DNA of 33,705 nucleotides from Lachnospiraceae bacterium. Lineage in GTDB: Bacteria > Bacillota > Clostridia > Lachnospirales > Lachnospiraceae. Numbering within the stretch: the stretch's first letter is position 1; every line of letters begins with the position of its first letter. This document shows positions 15,982 through 25,742 of the stretch, piece after piece. Below the pieces are notes generated by a model. That model was not told the origin of the DNA, made no database searches, and saw only the letters and a list, made by a program, of their open reading frames with translations. The DNA lies in assembly GCA_017614345.1 (NCBI GenBank), contig JAGACB010000114.1, positions 1 to 33,705 of the forward strand, given 5' to 3'. The position numbers were made by a program, and so were the translations under genes.

Positions 15982-16038
15982 AATACCTCCTTTCACAGGA
16001 TACTATACAACACGAGGTATTCTGTGTCAAGAGGTATT
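15982..16038 (-). promoter_or_regulatory. Promoter and candidate operator of the PadR operon
   Basis: TTGACA (16030-16025) and TATAGT (16007-16002) are 17 bp apart on the minus strand, near consensus. The box AATACCTC (minus strand) occurs at 16038-16031 and 16021-16014, on both sides of the -35, and in the opposite orientation at 15982-15989 over the ribosome site. An ATAC-N8-GTAT dyad overlaps the spacer. These are likely PadR sites (inference). Confidence 0.75.
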
Positions 16039-16064
16039 TCTGAAAATTTTCTTACAACAACAAA

Positions 16065-16090
16065 CCCCGGGAAGGAGAACCTTCCCGGGG
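16065..16090 (-). terminator. Terminator of the CotH-like gene
   Basis: A perfect 11-bp GC-rich stem, CCCCGGGAAGG and CCTTCCCGGGG, with an AGAA loop. On the minus strand TTTGTTGTTGT follows. On the plus strand CAAATGTTTTTG follows, so it may act in both directions. Confidence 0.8.
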
Positions 16091-16151
16091 CAAATGTTTT
16101 TGATTCAAATGTTTGTTGTCACGAACTCTTTTTCAAATTATTGATCTTCCG

Positions 16152-18569
16152 TCATGACTTCATTTTCCTGGTAACGCTGACAGCTGCAACGCCGACTGCC
16201 ACCACAAGTACGATGAGAAGCAGGCTCACCAGGAGGATCCGGTAAACCTTCTTATCGGTATTGTCCTCATCATCCTTCTCGTCATGTCCGCTGGACTCAT
16301 TTTCCTGAGTCTCTTCCTCGGTGGGCTGAACCTCGGTTTCAGTCTCGGCAGGACCCTCCTCAAATACAGGAGTCAGCTTGACATTCTCCGCATCGCCTCT
16401 GGAGGAGTCGATGATGTAGGTTGCATCCGTAACCTCCGGGAATTCTTCCCAGTGTGAGAAATGATATCCTTCCGCTGCCACTGCAGTGACCTTCACGGGG
16501 ATGTTGGCACAGTAGTAGCCGGCCCAGCGGTCCTCATCTGCTGTGGGAGCATCAGCGGTAAGTCCTTCAATGGTGTTGATATTGTAGGAGCCGAAGCCCT
16601 CGGTATTGGTGTAAAGCTCCAGGCGGTACTTGGGACCTGCAGAAAGATGCTTGCTGATCTCACCGAAGGCATAGCTGTTACGGGAGCTTAAGAACTTCTT
16701 GGCACTGTCCACACCATTTCCCAGGGAGTTCTTGGTACCGGACTCCTTGAAGGCGGACTCGATCACCTTGAACATCTCGTTGAACTGCTTCACCGTTACT
16801 CTGGAGGAGAAATTGGTGTTCAAAAGGTCCATATAACGGGTTGCAAACTGCTCACGGAAACCGTCATTTTCCAGGAGCTTACGGAGCAGCAGGGTGGAAC
16901 CGTGCTGGTTGGGCCACTCCTTGCTGTTCTTTGCAGTTGCTGCTGCAAGGGAGTCGAAGGAAGGCTGAGTCTCCTGCTGGTTGTACAGGTTCAAGCTGTA
17001 CTCGGTATCGAACAGGCAGAAACGGATCTTTCCGTCAAGTCCGTAGGCATCCATGGGCTCTCCGGTGTAGCGCCAAGCACGGCAGTTGTTGCCGGGCCAG
17101 TCATGGTTATTGCAGAAAAGCTGCACGGAAAGATAGTCGATGTAGTTCTCGATGTCCAGACGCTCGGCTACCCACTGATAGTTCTCTTCCTGAGACAGAT
17201 CGTGGTCCTCCACGTACTGATAGAAGTCCTCAAGATACTTCTTGTCCTCATCGGTACCGTCATCCACTTCAATGTTCCGGTCACCGTTCTTCTCATCATA
17301 CCAGAAGTTATAAACAGCGATGTTTTCCTTCTTGGTATTGTAATGGGTTGCAAAATAGTGGGAATCGAAACGCTCACGAACGTTCATCATGCCGTAGTAG
17401 TCGCCGTTTAAGTAAACAACCACGGGCTGATATGCCTGAAGATCCAGCTTGGTATTGGTCATCAGAGACTGGACAAATGCATCTCGCATCATGGTGGAGT
17501 CACCGGTCTGTGCCTCGTTTCCGCCGGCACGAAGGATCAGGTGCTTGAACTTCTCGATGGAGTCCCCGGAGGAATTGGATTCATTTGCCGGGATCACACT
17601 GTTCTCGAAGAAGTTATATTTGAACCACTTCTCGGTATCATACTCTTCTCTTGCATAGAGACGGAAGCTCTTGAAATCATTCCGGCGGCTGTAGGCACCG
17701 TGAAGACGGATACCGATGTTCATGTCCAGCTCTTCCTGACCGTCCACGTAATACTGGAACACACCGGGGCGCTCCCATTCACGGCCGGACTCGTCATAGT
17801 TGGTGAACAGGCCGGTTTTGGGATCATGAAGGGAATCGGGATCGGTCACCAGAGATACCACGGGAAGGGTATATTTGGTAGGCGCATTCGAACCCACAAA
17901 ATAGGATACCGTTTCAATATCGGAGGACTTTCCGTTCTTGTCAACCACAATGGCACGGACCACGGTTCCTGCCAGGTAGGTGCCGCTCTTGGGCTTGGTC
18001 TCTACCGCAAAGCCGTTCTCGTCATCATAGACAAATGTTCCCGTAGGGATCTTCGGATTGACGCCCCGCTTGTCGTTGGAACCGCCTCCCCAGTCACCCC
18101 AGTTGCCCCAGGGATTGGCGGGCTTGGGAGTAGGTGTGGGAGAAGGTGTAGGCGTGATCTCCGAACGGCTGATGGCACTGCCGGGATCCGGCTCCGAGCC
18201 GTCCAGGGTGTAATAGATCTTTGCGCCGGTTCCCTTCAGAGAATCCGGAAGGGTCAGGGTTACATTGAATCCTGCGGTATAAAAGCCTCCCTCTGCGGAA
18301 AAGACAGGGCCTTCCACATCCGAAGGAACAAATTTTTCCTCTTTATCATCCTTGTCCTTTGCAGCTGCCTGTGCGATCACATTGCCTGCGGCATCCGCCT
18401 TGGGCGCCTCAGGTGCAGGAGCAGGGGCGATCTCTGCGGTCAGCTCTGCCGCCTGTGCATTACCGTTCTTTTCCGCTGCCGGAAGGAACCCTCCCGCAAG
18501 GGAAAGTGTCATGATGGCGGTAAGTGCTGCTGCCGCTCCTTTGACAAGATACTTCTTCGTGTCTCTCAT
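16152..18569 (-). CDS. CotH-kinase-like surface protein with chitobiase-type C-terminal-fold domain and membrane anchor
   Basis: 805 residues. A signal peptide (about 1-40) is followed by an Ala/Pro linker, a CHB_HEX_C-like domain with IYYTLDGSEPDP near residue 121 and a second such segment (GTYLAGTVVRAIVVDKNGKSS), split by a Pro/Thr and Trp/Gly-rich insert. Residues about 235-640 form the CotH-like region, with IGIRLHGAYSR, FKHLILRAGGNEA, MMRDAFVQSL, VVVYLNGDYYGMMNVRERF, NNHDWPGNNCRAWR and CLFDTEYSLNLYN. A short beta domain (GYHFSHWEEFPE), a Glu/Thr linker, one membrane helix and a basic tail close the protein. CotH relatives are atypical protein kinases of spore coats; here the architecture says cell surface. 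TTGGAG lies 10 nt before the ATG. Confidence 0.9.
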   Translation of the reverse strand: MRDTKKYLVKGAAAALTAIMTLSLAGGFLPAAEKNGNAQAAELTAEIAPAPAPEAPKADAAGNVIAQAAAKDKDDKEEKFVPSDVEGPVFSAEGGFYTAGFNVTLTLPDSLKGTGAKIYYTLDGSEPDPGSAISRSEITPTPSPTPTPKPANPWGNWGDWGGGSNDKRGVNPKIPTGTFVYDDENGFAVETKPKSGTYLAGTVVRAIVVDKNGKSSDIETVSYFVGSNAPTKYTLPVVSLVTDPDSLHDPKTGLFTNYDESGREWERPGVFQYYVDGQEELDMNIGIRLHGAYSRRNDFKSFRLYAREEYDTEKWFKYNFFENSVIPANESNSSGDSIEKFKHLILRAGGNEAQTGDSTMMRDAFVQSLMTNTKLDLQAYQPVVVYLNGDYYGMMNVRERFDSHYFATHYNTKKENIAVYNFWYDEKNGDRNIEVDDGTDEDKKYLEDFYQYVEDHDLSQEENYQWVAERLDIENYIDYLSVQLFCNNHDWPGNNCRAWRYTGEPMDAYGLDGKIRFCLFDTEYSLNLYNQQETQPSFDSLAAATAKNSKEWPNQHGSTLLLRKLLENDGFREQFATRYMDLLNTNFSSRVTVKQFNEMFKVIESAFKESGTKNSLGNGVDSAKKFLSSRNSYAFGEISKHLSAGPKYRLELYTNTEGFGSYNINTIEGLTADAPTADEDRWAGYYCANIPVKVTAVAAEGYHFSHWEEFPEVTDATYIIDSSRGDAENVKLTPVFEEGPAETETEVQPTEEETQENESSGHDEKDDEDNTDKKVYRILLVSLLLIVLVVAVGVAAVSVTRKMKS

Positions 18570-18626
18570 TTTACATTTACTCCAATATAAGATTTTACGA
18601 TTATTCCACCCTCAAATATCATATCC

Positions 18627-18641
18627 CGAATATCATTCGGC
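18627..18641 (-). other. Small hairpin between the YhfC-like and CotH-like genes
   Basis: CCGAAT-ATC-ATTCGG is a 6-bp stem-loop just after the stop of the YhfC-like gene. There is no U-tract, so it is at best a weak terminator. Confidence 0.25.
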
Positions 18642-18644
18642 ATG

Positions 18645-19592
18645 TCAGTCATTGTCCTTCGTGTCAATGTCCGCGGTCTTCTTTGCAGCCATCTCCGAAA
18701 TGGAGGCATGGACCACGCCGTTTTTGGCTTCCTTTGCTTCCCTGGCAGCCTCTTTGATCCCTGCCTTAATGCCCTCACCGGGATGCTGTTTCCAGGAAAC
18801 ATAAAGGAAATAGCCCGCACCGGCTGTCACCAGGATCATGTAAAGGATCACAAGGATCATGGGCACCTTCAGGATCCGGGTCAGAAGTATGGGAAGTCCG
18901 TCGGTGAAAATGTGTGATGCCGCTGCAACCCAGACGCAGAGGATCGGCATGGACTTAAAGTAAGTATCCTTTCTGACCGCTCCCAGCACCAGAACGGAAA
19001 CCGCAACGGAAACCGTTATGATCATCAGAAGCTGGAACATGAACACAAAGCCGTCAATGAACTTCATGGCCATCACCTGTTCCAGCAGGCTCTGAGCCGC
19101 TTCATGCTCCACACCGGCTTCTTCCAGGATCCTGTAATACTCCTCAACTCCGCCTTCGCTCGAGACCATGACGTAATTCACCATCATGACGGTGCTCATG
19201 GAATCCGTTGCCAGGCCGAAGGTAGCTGCAAGTCCGTAGCCGAGGCCGAGGCCCATGGCATCTCTCCACTTGTGGGATTCTCCCAGACCGAATCTGAGAC
19301 CCAGGTACCGTCCGAATTCGCAGAGGGTTCCGCCCACCAACACCAGCAGCAGGGCATAACTGACAGGCTGATCCAGAAGATCCTTCAGAAAACCGATCCG
19401 GCCGCCGATCACGTTACAGAACAGTACCAGATAGACCAGGACAAAGAAATTGATGTAGACACAGATCCCGATCAGGGCATTTGCGATCTGCCGTACCTTT
19501 CTGAGCCTCAGGATCAGAAGCAGGATAATGGGTCCCGCATAACAAAGTACCGTGAACAGATAGCCTACCAGCGTTAAAACATTGACTTTCAT
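18645..19592 (-). CDS. YhfC-like polytopic membrane protein, probable degenerate intramembrane protease
   Basis: 315 residues with about eight hydrophobic helices and a charged cytoplasmic C-terminal tail rich in Ala/Lys/Glu. The segment CEFGRYLGLRFGLGESHKW followed by AMGLGLGYGLAATFG resembles the core of the YhfC family, where a Glu/Arg helix is followed by a Gly-rich helix usually carrying His and Glu. Here the latter reads GLGYGLAAT, so the expected His and Glu are not seen; if the family call is right, it is probably not a working protease. AAAGGAG overlaps the stop codon of the metallophosphoesterase gene (gap 10 nt), indicating coupled expression. The family call is tentative. Confidence 0.6.
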   Translation of the reverse strand: MKVNVLTLVGYLFTVLCYAGPIILLLILRLRKVRQIANALIGICVYINFFVLVYLVLFCNVIGGRIGFLKDLLDQPVSYALLLVLVGGTLCEFGRYLGLRFGLGESHKWRDAMGLGLGYGLAATFGLATDSMSTVMMVNYVMVSSEGGVEEYYRILEEAGVEHEAAQSLLEQVMAMKFIDGFVFMFQLLMIITVSVAVSVLVLGAVRKDTYFKSMPILCVWVAAASHIFTDGLPILLTRILKVPMILVILYMILVTAGAGYFLYVSWKQHPGEGIKAGIKEAAREAKEAKNGVVHASISEMAAKKTADIDTKDND

Positions 19593-19602
19593 GAAGTCTC
19601 CT

Positions 19603-20241
19603 TTATTGTTCGTTCATCTTCTCTCTCCGGGCCCTGTCCACCTCGATCCATTCCTCAAGGGTCAGGGGGCGGTAATCAGAGAACATGCAGAAGCAGTTGA
19701 TCATATTGCAGAGGATCTTTTCCTCCTCCGTGCCGTCCATGGGCATATACGAGGTCTCCCGGGTCTCCGAGATAAACCGGTTCACCAGTCTCTCATCCCT
19801 GGTGTTGTGCACATGTCCGTAAAGCATATACGCATAGGGGCCGTCCTTTAAGCTCTTCCGGTACTGGCCCGGATAGCAGAACACGGGATAATGGCACAGG
19901 ATCACCTTCCTGCGGTTATCATGGATCTCACGGTAACGCTCCGTCCACACAAACAGATCCTGTGGAAAATGTTTATCACTCAGGTAATAATCATGATTTC
20001 CGATGATCAGATGCTTGGTGCCGTTTAAGCGGGAAAGGATCTCAGCAGTCTCATTTGCCTTGGCAAAGGAAAAATCCCCGAGGATAAAGACCTCATCTCC
20101 CCGCCGGACCGTTTCGTTCCAGCGCAGGATCATATGTTCATTCATTTCTTCCACTGTCTCAAAGGGCCTGTGATCCATGGAGGTCAGCAGGGCCTGATGA
20201 GAAAAATGGCAGTCGGCGATGTATCGCTTCATAAACTCCAT
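19603..20241 (-). CDS. Calcineurin-like metallophosphoesterase
   Basis: 212 residues with the complete metal-binding motif series of the superfamily: DCHFSH near residue 10, GDFSF near 55, GNHD near 80, CHYP near 115 and GHVHN near 140. This arrangement predicts a soluble two-metal phosphatase or phosphodiesterase; the substrate is unknown. Small stand-alone members like this are common in Firmicutes and phages. The start at 20241 has a short AGGGG site 4 nt upstream; a second ATG at 20232 follows GGAG with only 3 nt spacing, so the start is uncertain. It has its own promoter lying inside the dnaJ terminator region and is followed closely by the YhfC-like gene. Confidence 0.9.
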   Translation of the reverse strand: MEFMKRYIADCHFSHQALLTSMDHRPFETVEEMNEHMILRWNETVRRGDEVFILGDFSFAKANETAEILSRLNGTKHLIIGNHDYYLSDKHFPQDLFVWTERYREIHDNRRKVILCHYPVFCYPGQYRKSLKDGPYAYMLYGHVHNTRDERLVNRFISETRETSYMPMDGTEEEKILCNMINCFCMFSDYRPLTLEEWIEVDRARREKMNEQ

Positions 20242-20271
20242 ACTACCCCTAATTTAAGTCATACGGCAACC

Positions 20272-20300
20272 ATTATAACAAAAAACTTCCCGCAAGGCAA
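20272..20300 (-). promoter_or_regulatory. Promoter of the metallophosphoesterase gene, overlapping the dnaJ terminator
   Basis: TTGCCT (20300-20295) and TATAAT (20277-20272) are 17 bp apart on the minus strand, with an extended TG one base before the -10. The -35 lies inside the terminator stem. Confidence 0.65.
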
Positions 20301-20317
20301 TGCCGTGCAGGAAGTTT
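20283..20317 (-). terminator. Terminator of the hrcA-grpE-dnaK-dnaJ operon
   Basis: AAACTTCC (20283-20290) pairs with GGAAGTTT (20310-20317); inner GCA/TGC and GGC/GCC pairs continue the stem. On the minus strand the stem runs straight into TTTTTT. It lies 25 bp after the dnaJ stop. Confidence 0.9.
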
Positions 20318-20341
20318 CATATTTGTTTCACATTTACTTTA

Positions 20342-21478
20342 TTACTTGAACAGACCCTTCTTCTTTTTGCGTGCAGCACCGGCTCCGCCCATGGTCTCAT
20401 CGAACTTGGTGAGGGCTTCACGCTGTTCTTTGGAAAGGGAGGTGGGAACCACCACATTCAGGGTCACATAGTAATCACCGCGGCTGTCCTTGTTGCGCAC
20501 ATCCGGAACACCCTTTCCGCGGAAACGGACTCTGGTACCGGGCTGTGTGCCGGCCTTGATGTCGTAGGACATATCACCGTCCACTGTGGGGATCTCCACG
20601 GTAGCGCCGAGGGCCGCATCACAGAAGCTGATGTCCTGGGTGGCATAAAGATCCTTGCCCTGACGGCGATAGAAGTTGCTGGCGGAAACCACTGCCTCCA
20701 CCAGAAGGTCTCCTCTGGGACCTCCGCCCGTTCCGGGCTCTCCGAGGCCTGCCACACGAATGGACTGGCCGTTGTCGATACCTGCCGGGAAGGATACCTG
20801 GATCCTCTTTCTGATGGTCTTGTAGCCTGTTCCGGAGCAATCCGGGCAGCGCTCCTTGATGATCTTACCGGTTCCCTTACAATCCGGACAGGACTGTACG
20901 GAACGCATCATGCCGAGGATGGTCTGCTGGGTTACCGTAACCTGACCTTTGCCGCCGCACTTGGGACAGGTGACGGGGGAGGTTCCGGCCTTTGCACCGC
21001 TTCCGTGACAGGAAGCACATTCCTCTTTATAGTTGATCTCGATCTCCTTCTGAACGCCGAAGATCGCCTCTTCAAATTTCAGCCGGGCAGCGGAAGCCAC
21101 GTTGGCTCCCTTCATAGGGCCGGATCTGGCGCTTCTCTGTCTGGAGCCGCCGCCGAAGAAATCTCCGAACAGGTCTCCGAAGATATCGCTCATGTCCCCT
21201 GTGAATTCAAATCCGCCCGGGCCGTAGCCGCCGGCACCGCCGGCACCCTGGGTAAATGCATCATGACCGAACTGGTCATACTGCCGTCTCTTATCCGGAT
21301 CACTTAAGACACTGTAGGCTTCCGAAGCTTCCTTGAACTTTTCGGCAGCAGTTGCATCACCCGGATTTGCATCCGGATGATACTTCTTAGCCAGTGCCCT
21401 GTATGCTTTTTTCAGTTCCGCATCGTCGGCATTTTTACTTACGCCAAGGACCTCGTAGTAGTCTCTCTTGTCAGCCAT
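20342..21478 (-). CDS. dnaJ: Chaperone DnaJ (Hsp40, type I)
   Basis: Co-chaperone that binds unfolded clients and stimulates DnaK ATPase. 378 residues. The J domain (1-70) has [29 protein letters not shown] with the essential HPD. A Gly/Phe-rich linker follows (about 75-115). The zinc region has four CxxCxGxG repeats: [24 protein letters not shown] and CPDCSGTG. Two beta-sandwich client domains and a short basic tail complete it. GGGGAAG lies ahead of the ATG, 12 nt after the dnaK stop. It is the last gene of the heat-shock operon. Confidence 0.98.
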   Translation of the reverse strand: MADKRDYYEVLGVSKNADDAELKKAYRALAKKYHPDANPGDATAAEKFKEASEAYSVLSDPDKRRQYDQFGHDAFTQGAGGAGGYGPGGFEFTGDMSDIFGDLFGDFFGGGSRQRSARSGPMKGANVASAARLKFEEAIFGVQKEIEINYKEECASCHGSGAKAGTSPVTCPKCGGKGQVTVTQQTILGMMRSVQSCPDCKGTGKIIKERCPDCSGTGYKTIRKRIQVSFPAGIDNGQSIRVAGLGEPGTGGGPRGDLLVEAVVSASNFYRRQGKDLYATQDISFCDAALGATVEIPTVDGDMSYDIKAGTQPGTRVRFRGKGVPDVRNKDSRGDYYVTLNVVVPTSLSKEQREALTKFDETMGGAGAARKKKKGLFK

Positions 21479-21490
21479 CTTACTTCCCCA

Positions 21491-23467
<1,977 letters not shown>

Positions 23468-23488
23468 TTACAAACTTTGGTGCGGTTC

Positions 23489-24217
23489 CTATACCGTTAC
23501 CTTCACCATGGAATAGCGAACCACGTATTCCTTGTAGATATAACCCTTCTGGAACTCTTCGACTACGATGTTCTCTTCCTGACCTTCCTCTGCAGGCACC
23601 TGCATTACTGCATTGTGCAGATTGGGATCAAAGGGCTTTCCTACGCAGTCGATGGGAGTGACTCCCATGTCCTCCAACAGCTTTGTGAACTGCTTGTAGA
23701 TCTTATCAAGACCTTCCGCAAAAGCACTTTCCCGTTCCTCTTCGGGGATCATGGCCAGTGCCCGTTCAAAGTTATCGATCACCGGAAGGATCTTCTCGAT
23801 CACGTTTTTGGAGCCTAAGTCAAACTTGGCATCCATGTCCTTTTCGGTACGCTTCCGGTAATTGTCGAAGTCTGCCTGAGACCGAAGGAGCTGAGCCTTC
23901 AGTGTCTCGATCTGTTCATCTCTCGGATCCTTCTTTTCTTTCTTCTTGAATCCGAAGAAGCCTTTCTTTCCGCCGGCGTTTCCGTCGGTTCCGGCTTCTG
24001 CTTCTGCCTCGGGATCCTCCCCTTCCTCTGCTCCGTCAGTTTCCTGATCGGCTTCGGAAGCTTCGGCCTCCTCAGAAGAGCCTGCCTCTTCCGTCACTTC
24101 GGAATCCGCTGCGGTTTCGGGATCATTTCCCATGACCTCTTCGGCTTCGCCGGAAAATGTTTCCGCATTCTCAGCCTCATTCAGCATATCCTCAGCAGAT
24201 TTGTTCTGTTCCTCCAT
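23489..24217 (-). CDS. grpE: Nucleotide exchange factor GrpE
   Basis: Releases ADP from DnaK. 242 residues. The first 95 or so residues are very acidic low-complexity Glu/Ala/Ser sequence ending in a basic GFKKKEKKD patch. A coiled-coil helix follows (QIETLKAQLLRSQADFDNYRKRTEKD), then the four-helix dimer region with PVIDNFERAL and the C-terminal beta-wing ending QKGYIYKEYVVRYSMVKV, a clear GrpE signature. AAAGGAC lies about 10 nt before the ATG. The gap from hrcA is 144 nt and contains a tandem repeat array. Confidence 0.97.
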   Translation of the reverse strand: MEEQNKSAEDMLNEAENAETFSGEAEEVMGNDPETAADSEVTEEAGSSEEAEASEADQETDGAEEGEDPEAEAEAGTDGNAGGKKGFFGFKKKEKKDPRDEQIETLKAQLLRSQADFDNYRKRTEKDMDAKFDLGSKNVIEKILPVIDNFERALAMIPEEERESAFAEGLDKIYKQFTKLLEDMGVTPIDCVGKPFDPNLHNAVMQVPAEEGQEENIVVEEFQKGYIYKEYVVRYSMVKVTV

Positions 24218-24278
24218 GCTTTATCAGTCCTTTCTTCGCCGCAGATCAGATCAACGGCTTCATTTTTCTTCACATTTC

Positions 24279-24378
24279 AAGATGTAAGTGATACATCTTT
24301 TTCAGGATGCAATTGATACAGCCTTTTTAAAGATGCTAGTGATACATCCTTTTTAAAGATGCTAGTGATACATCTTGT
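24279..24378. repeat. 26-bp tandem repeat array derived from the hrcA 3' end
   Basis: Four units start at about 24279, 24304, 24330 and 24356, period 25-26 bp. The unit on the minus strand is AAGATGTATCACTAGCATCT with TTAAA following; in unit 4 it encodes the last HrcA residues KMYH and the TAG stop. Units 1, 3 and 4 keep GTGATACA exactly (24288-24295, 24339-24346, 24365-24372); unit 2 has TTGATACA. Each unit can form a short GATG/CATC hairpin. Confidence 0.85.
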
Positions 24379-25390
24379 TGAGCTGCTCGATCAGCCCCAT
24401 CAGTGTGGCAACGACCTTTTCATAATCCATCCGTTTCGGTCCTATGACACCGATCGTGCCGATCATGCCTTCGCCGAAATCGTAGTTGGCGGTTACCAGA
24501 CTGCAGTCTTTCATGCTTTCGATCCGGTTTTCCGAACCGATGTAAACGGAGATTCCGTTGGCCTTTTCAGTGTTCACGGCGGTGGAAAGTGCGGTAACTA
24601 ACTGTTCCTGTTCTTCTAAGGCAGTCAGGATGCCGCTTGCCTTCTCTCCGTCAGAGAGCTCGGGATACTTGAAAATGTTTGTGGCGCCGCTGGTAAATAC
24701 CGGCTGCTCGCCTTCCTCGCTCCGAATGGCTTCACCGATGACCGAAAGAACATCTTCCATGACGTCACGATATTTTCCTGCCTGATTCTTCAGCTCATTG
24801 ATCACACCTAAGTTGATCTCCGAAATGGAAAGACCGTTCAAGGTGGAGTTGATCATGATGTTCAGGCCCAGAAGCTCTTCCGGTGTCAGGTCCTCGCTCT
24901 CCGGCAACATGAAGTTGCGGATCAGGTTGCCTTCCACCACAACCACCACCATCAGCTTTCCGGGTTCCGCCTGGGACAGCTGAACGTATTTCAGCTTCTT
25001 TCCGAGGTGAGGTCCGGCGATCATGGCTGTGTACTGGGTGTTCTGTGCCAGCAGCTTTGCTAACTGCTGCATCAGCACTTCCATCCGGTCTACCTTCTGG
25101 ATCAGGAGCTCATGTTCCCGGCTCTCCTGCTCGCGTTCCATGATCAGGTGATCTACGTAATAGCGATAGCCCAGGTCCGTCGGGATCCGTCCTGCAGAGG
25201 TATGGGGCTGAGTTAAAAGTCCCATTTCCTCCAAGTCCACCATCTCATTTCGAATGGTGGCGGAACTGACATGAAGATCGGAGAACTTACTGATGGTTCT
25301 GGAACCAACCGGTTCGCCGGTTTTCAGATAGGTATCTATGACAGCCTTCAGAATACTGCCTTTTCGCTCATCGAGCTGTATCTCGTCCAT
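24362..25390 (-). CDS. hrcA: Heat-inducible transcription repressor HrcA
   Basis: Repressor of class I heat-shock genes; binds CIRCE and is kept active by GroEL. 342 residues. The N-terminal winged helix has LDERKGSILKAVIDTYLKTGEPVGSRTIS, VSSATIRNEMVDLEEMGLL and QPHTSAGRIPTDLGYRYYV, all typical. The C-terminal half includes SVYIGSENRIESMKDCSLV and GMIGTIGVIGPKRMDYEKVV. The start chosen is ATG 25390, with AAGGAG 9 nt upstream; the GTG at 25396 lies too close to that site. It is the first gene of the operon, right behind the CIRCE-controlled promoter. Confidence 0.98.
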   Translation of the reverse strand: MDEIQLDERKGSILKAVIDTYLKTGEPVGSRTISKFSDLHVSSATIRNEMVDLEEMGLLTQPHTSAGRIPTDLGYRYYVDHLIMEREQESREHELLIQKVDRMEVLMQQLAKLLAQNTQYTAMIAGPHLGKKLKYVQLSQAEPGKLMVVVVVEGNLIRNFMLPESEDLTPEELLGLNIMINSTLNGLSISEINLGVINELKNQAGKYRDVMEDVLSVIGEAIRSEEGEQPVFTSGATNIFKYPELSDGEKASGILTALEEQEQLVTALSTAVNTEKANGISVYIGSENRIESMKDCSLVTANYDFGEGMIGTIGVIGPKRMDYEKVVATLMGLIEQLNKMYH

Positions 25391-25479
25391 CAGCACTCAC
25401 TCCTTCCTTCGGTTCAATGCCGGCCGGAGTTTCCTCGGAACACTCAGTTTCCCCGGTTCCGGCGGGCTTTTGCGGTTTG

Positions 25480-25506
25480 TTAGCACTCATTCAAATAGAG
25501 TGCTAA
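25480..25506. promoter_or_regulatory. CIRCE operator
   Basis: TTAGCACTC-N9-GAGTGCTAA, a perfect match to the HrcA operator, with a 9-bp spacer. It lies just downstream of the predicted transcription start of hrcA, so bound HrcA would block its own operon. Confidence 0.98.
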
Positions 25507-25512
25507 CATCTT

Positions 25513-25529
25513 GTGATACAATGTATCAC
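25513..25529. promoter_or_regulatory. 17-bp palindrome over the hrcA -10 box
   Basis: GTGATACA-A-TGTATCAC is a perfect palindrome that covers the -10 hexamer, separate from CIRCE. It has the form of a dimeric repressor site. The same half-site recurs in the array after hrcA. Confidence 0.65.
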
Positions 25530-25548
25530 TACCGAAACCATTTGTCAA
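25520..25548 (-). promoter_or_regulatory. Promoter of the hrcA-grpE-dnaK-dnaJ operon
   Basis: TTGACA (25548-25543) and TACATT (25525-25520) are 17 bp apart on the minus strand. CIRCE follows about 14 bp after the -10. Confidence 0.8.
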
Positions 25549-25644
25549 TAGGGTGGGAAAGAAATATTTTTTCACAGGAAATCAGATGTGAGGAATCCGT
25601 TTTTTCTTTATCAATAAAGGGAAGAAATATTTTTTCAAAACAAA

Positions 25645-25673
25645 TTGTGTTTTCGGGGAGATGATGCTATAAT
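25645..25673 (+). promoter_or_regulatory. Promoter of the small membrane protein gene
   Basis: TTGTGT (25645-25650), 17-bp spacer, TATAAT (25668-25673) with the extended TG at 25665-25666. The start codon is 70 bp downstream. In the same spacer AGAAATATTTTTTCA occurs twice (near 25560 and 25623). Confidence 0.7.
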
Positions 25674-25742
25674 GACTTCCGTGTTTTTTCTTTTCAATAA
25701 TGAAAGAAGAATCTCAGATCTTATATAACAGGAGTAACAACC

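Noticed and set aside
24279-24378. The hrcA-grpE array as transcription terminators
   Set aside because: Hairpins are short, the T-runs lie on the plus strand, and the operon must continue into grpE.
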